Assembly: GCA_030167125.1 (NCBI GenBank)
Contig: CP126531.1
Coordinates: 434,001 to 498,000, forward strand
Source: Rhodanobacteraceae bacterium
Lineage (GTDB): Bacteria; Pseudomonadota; Gammaproteobacteria; Xanthomonadales; Rhodanobacteraceae
DNA: 64,000 nt
Direction of reading: 5' to 3'
Shown piece by piece: positions 63,411-64,000 of the stretch. A model generated the notes under the pieces. It saw nothing but the letters and a program-made list of their open reading frames with translations. It searched no databases and had not been told where the DNA came from. The position numbers and the translations under genes were made by a program. Numbering within the stretch: position 1 is the stretch's first letter; each line of letters begins with the position of its first letter.

Positions 63411-64000
63411 ATGGATGTCTTTCGCTTGAGTTCCGATTCGCCCGCTTCCGGCCATGTTCATCCCGTGCCGCGCGTCATTCCGCGCGAGCAACACAACGTG
63501 TCCCGCAAGCAGATCAGCCGTGGCGCGTTGAAGGTGCTGTATGGACTCAAGGACGCGGGATTCCGCGCTTGCCTCGTCGGCGGCGCGGTGCGCGACCTGT
63601 TGCTGGGCCGCCAGCCCAAGGATTTCGACGTGGCCACCGACGCCACGCCCGAGGACGTCAAGAAGCTGTTCCGCAACTGCCGGCTGATCGGGCGGCGGTT
63701 CCGCCTGGCGCACGTGATCTTCGGGCCCGAGATCGTCGAGGTCGCGACCTTCCGCGGCACCGGCGAAGGCGGCGCCAGCGAGGATCGCCACGTGGTCGAT
63801 GGCCGCATCCTGCGTGACAACGTCTGGGGCAGCATCGAGGAAGACGCGCTGCGCCGCGACTTCCGCGTCAACGCGCTGTACTACGACATCGCCGATTTCA
63901 GCGTGATCGACTACGTCGGCGGCATCGAGGATCTCGAGCAGAAGCACCTGCGCCTGATCGGCGACCCGGCCACGCGCTATCGCGAGGATCCGGTGCGGAT
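63411..64000 (+). CDS. pcnB: Poly(A) polymerase I (3' end cut)
   Basis: Polyadenylates RNA 3' ends and promotes decay. About 196 residues visible; [10 protein letters not shown] followed by DFDVATDA provides the nucleotidyltransferase metal site, with [15 protein letters not shown], then [24 protein letters not shown], as in bacterial PcnB and CCA-adding enzymes. The N-terminal extension before about residue 30 and the partner region [17 protein letters not shown] favour PcnB. ATG 63411 is the first good start after the tRNA. The window ends within the gene. Confidence 0.9.
   Translation, partial: MDVFRLSSDSPASGHVHPVPRVIPREQHNVSRKQISRGALKVLYGLKDAGFRACLVGGAVRDLLLGRQPKDFDVATDATPEDVKKLFRNCRLIGRRFRLAHVIFGPEIVEVATFRGTGEGGASEDRHVVDGRILRDNVWGSIEEDALRRDFRVNALYYDIADFSVIDYVGGIEDLEQKHLRLIGDPATRYREDPVR

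Overview
The window is a GC-rich chromosome segment of a gammaproteobacterium. Gene content and order point to Xanthomonadales, probably Rhodanobacteraceae or Xanthomonadaceae. The signs are petABC followed by sspA-sspB, a soluble-type RnfB next to nth, a dapA-bamC pair, NAD-type isocitrate dehydrogenase, a class ECF41 sigma factor, and dispersed hairpin-rich intergenic repeats. This placement is inferred from familiarity with these families; no database was searched. Most genes are ordinary housekeeping genes with tight spacing (ATGA, GTGA and TTGA overlaps).

Layout. 0-6.6 kb: the end of a surface-polysaccharide locus, with a Wzt-type ABC ATPase (cut by the left edge), a three-module sulfotransferase / glycosyltransferase / glycosyltransferase protein and a large membrane protein. 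6.6-14.8 kb: an accessory island. Five minus-strand genes (B12-type radical SAM enzyme, NTP_transf_5-type nucleotidyltransferase-like protein, GT2 glycosyltransferase, SAM methyltransferase, flavin-reductase-like protein) are divergent from an HPr-kinase-like P-loop protein and an ABC exporter. This is the best candidate for an undescribed biosynthetic system. 14.9-20.1 kb: small envelope and stress proteins (DUF883-like, VTT/DedA-like, DUF1328, CsbD, BON), a secreted hydrolase, an Asp/Glu racemase, and an ArsR regulator divergent from a NIPSNAP-like protein. 20.4-28.4 kb: glnS, apt, a DegS-like protease, petABC, sspAB. 28.4-29.1 kb: about 700 bp without a credible gene, built almost entirely of perfect inverted repeats. 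29.1-37.5 kb: relA, a TPR-like protein, an SDR, a 2OG oxygenase, a GT2 and rnt. 37.5-40.2 kb: nth, an RnfC-tail ferredoxin, a metallophosphoesterase and rnfB. 40.3-53.7 kb: an MFS transporter, slyD, DoxX, an NlpC/P60 lipoprotein, a DadA-like oxidase, dnaB, alr, parDE, radA, lpxH, a cyclophilin, a BepA-like protease and grxC. 53.8-64 kb: icd, an ECF41 sigma factor with its carboxymuconolactone-decarboxylase partner, lpxO, thiD, a PhoH-like ATPase, bcp, gcvR, dapA, bamC, fdxA, tRNA-Glu(CTC) and the start of pcnB (cut by the right edge).

The most unusual signal is not a gene. A dispersed repeat of about 108 bp occurs four times in the same orientation (near 38.2, 42.1, 53.7 and 63.2 kb). Each copy has a hairpin with an NGGA tetraloop closed by CA/TG, and the stem bases change together between copies. 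Seven hairpins of the same design lie in the 28.4-28.9 kb gene-free block. The shared core CA-N-GGA-TG is the form of a CsrA/RsmA recognition hairpin. One copy forms the 5' leader of icd and another supplies the 3' end of a ferredoxin gene. A second repeat type, a 7-bp tandem repeat, lies inside the 5' coding end of thiD, where copy-number change would shift the reading frame.
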